In this document: in pieces, positions 62,819 to 64,000 of the stretch
Numbering within the stretch: the stretch's first letter is position 1
How the letters are laid out: each line of letters begins with the position of its first letter
NCBI RefSeq assembly: GCF_050571805.1
Contig: NZ_CP192219.1
Reading direction: 5' to 3' (one strand)
Source: Halodesulfovibrio aestuarii
GTDB lineage: Bacteria > Desulfobacterota > Desulfovibrionia > Desulfovibrionales > Desulfovibrionaceae
DNA: 64,000 nucleotides
Notes under the pieces: model-generated
Seen by the model: the letters and a program-made list of their open reading frames with translations, nothing else
Told to the model about the DNA's origin: nothing
Database searches by the model: none
Position numbers and translations under genes: made by a program

Positions 62819-64000
62819 ATGGGACACATCATTGCTAAAGACATATACAAAGAACTCGGAGAAAAGCTCGACGGATCTATGGTGCGTATGCCTTGGAATG
62901 ATGCCCTGAAAGAAATGGTGACCTATCTATACACTCCTGCTGAAGCGGAGCTTATTGTTGCAATGCCATACAGGCCGGCAACGCTGGAACGCATTGCAAC
63001 AATGACCAAGCTCAACGAGACCAAACTACGCTACATGCTTGATGGTCTATGCAAAAAGGGGCTTGTTTGCGACATATGGAATGGTGACCAATACGAATAT
63101 ATGGTCAGCCCTTTTGTTGTTGGTTTTTTTGAATTCACCATGATGCGTACCGGAACCAATCTGCCGCAGAAAAAATGGGCAGAACTGTTTCAAGCGTATA
63201 TGTTCGGGAAAAAAGAATTTCTGGATGCTAACTTTGCTGATGGTCAAAAAATTTCCGTCATGCGTGCACTGCCGTACGAAGAAACTATTATTGCGGATCC
63301 GCATGTAGAAGTGCTTGATTACGAACGTGCTGCAGCCCTTATCGACGCTCAATCATCTTTTGCTGTGGGCCTGTGTTCCTGCCGGCACGAAAAACACCAC
63401 CTTGGCGAACAAAAATGCAATGTTCCACTGGACACCTGCACTACCATCGGGAGCGGGGCAGAATTTCTTATTCGAAACAACCTTGCCAGACGTTCCAGTA
63501 AAGATGAAATGTTCGACATACTTGCCCGCTCAAAAGACATGGGATTCACCCTCACAGCGGATAACGTAAAGCAGGATGTAGGATTTATTTGCCACTGTTG
63601 CGGCTGCTGCTGTACCCTTATGAACGGAATCAAAAAAACCGGATACACCAACATTCTTGTATCATCCTCCTTTGTTGCCACATGCAGCGAGGAAGACTGC
63701 ATCGGGTGCGGCCTGTGCGCCAAGGCCTGTCCTGTTGATGCCATTTCCATGCAGGAACGCTTCGGTGCTGTCATCAAAGATAAGCGTCCTAAAAAGCTTG
63801 CAGTAATTGATACAGACCGTTGTCTGGGATGCGGTGTATGTGCGCTACAATGCAAACCCAAAGCACTCGTTCTGGAAAAAACATCCAAGCGTGTAATCCA
63901 TCCTGAAGACACATTTGAACGGGCGATTCTACAATCTCTGGAACGAGGCACCTTACAGAATCTCCTTTTCGATAATCCCAACAGTAAAGCAGATAACTTC
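62819..64000 (+). CDS. Winged-helix N-terminal, cysteine-rich 4Fe-4S ferredoxin protein (3' end outside window)
   Basis: The frame opens with ATG seven bases after AAGGA and stays open to the window edge (394 residues). Residues 1-100 look like a winged helix (TPAEAELIVAMPYRP, LNETKLRYMLDGLCKKGLV). The middle has a Cys/His-rich segment (GLCSCRHEKHH, then QKCNVPLDTC) and an unusual cluster ICHCCGCCC. Two 4Fe-4S motifs follow, CIGCGLCAKACPVDA and CLGCGVCALQCKPKA. This arrangement occurs in iron-sulfur proteins of anaerobic Deltaproteobacteria, of unknown function. It may be a redox sensor or an electron carrier. Confidence 0.88.
   Translation, partial: MGHIIAKDIYKELGEKLDGSMVRMPWNDALKEMVTYLYTPAEAELIVAMPYRPATLERIATMTKLNETKLRYMLDGLCKKGLVCDIWNGDQYEYMVSPFVVGFFEFTMMRTGTNLPQKKWAELFQAYMFGKKEFLDANFADGQKISVMRALPYEETIIADPHVEVLDYERAAALIDAQSSFAVGLCSCRHEKHHLGEQKCNVPLDTCTTIGSGAEFLIRNNLARRSSKDEMFDILARSKDMGFTLTADNVKQDVGFICHCCGCCCTLMNGIKKTGYTNILVSSSFVATCSEEDCIGCGLCAKACPVDAISMQERFGAVIKDKRPKKLAVIDTDRCLGCGVCALQCKPKALVLEKTSKRVIHPEDTFERAILQSLERGTLQNLLFDNPNSKADNF

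Overview
The window reads as a chromosomal segment of a marine, Desulfovibrio-type sulfate reducer (Desulfovibrionaceae, for example a Halodesulfovibrio-like lineage). This is inferred from gene content and style, not from a marker gene: moderate GC, many two-component systems, a sigma-54 signalling cluster, a TauE/SafE permease beside a PEP-synthase-like protein, a cysteine-rich ferredoxin with a winged-helix N-terminus, and autotransporters next to a giant RTX protein. No rRNA, tRNA, CRISPR array or intact insertion sequence was seen.

Layout. (1) 1-16.2 kb, minus strand: a type I secretion locus. A 4,070-residue RTX protein is followed by a terminator-like hairpin, then a TolC-like outer-membrane protein, an HlyB-type ABC exporter and an HlyD-type adaptor cut by the window edge. 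The RTX gene consists of two long tandem arrays, nine units of about 200 residues and several of about 257 residues. (2) 16.7-19.3 kb: a 7TM-DISM histidine kinase and its LuxR-type response regulator. (3) 19.4-24.7 kb: two tandem autotransporters with a duplicated non-coding leader, near-identical barrels and matching terminators, then a lipoprotein alpha/beta hydrolase. (4) 25.7-27.4 kb: queC-queE-queD for the queuosine precursor. (5) 27.8-32.7 kb: an RND efflux pair with a SlyA-like operator just downstream of its promoter, followed by a MarR/SlyA-family regulator. (6) 32.9-45.6 kb, minus strand: two linked signalling operons. The upstream one encodes histidine kinase, 126-residue protein, receiver, histidine kinase and NtrC-type activator. 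The downstream one encodes histidine kinase, receiver, TauE/SafE permease, two-TM protein and PEP-synthase-like protein. Each begins with a -24/-12 sigma-54 promoter. (7) 46-54 kb: a 71-residue orphan gene, the FetAB-type exporter, a chemoreceptor plus a stray copy of its 3' end, an FAD monooxygenase, an SBF-type transporter and a rhodanese remnant. (8) 54.2-64 kb: a SIMPL-domain protein, the phosphonate transporter phnD-phnC-phnE-phnE, an HAD phosphatase, three tandem MoaF-like secreted proteins, an acidic lipoprotein, a YciI-like protein and the ferredoxin, cut by the window edge.

How they fit together. The most system-like part is the sigma-54 cluster. Three membrane kinases and three receivers, one of them a sigma-54 activator, sit around a single output operon whose products are a sulfur-anion-type permease, a small membrane protein and a dikinase lacking the usual PEP/pyruvate domain. 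Envelope biology dominates the rest. Two loci, RTX-tolC and phnD-phnC, share an intra-operon hairpin placed after the gene whose product is needed in excess.
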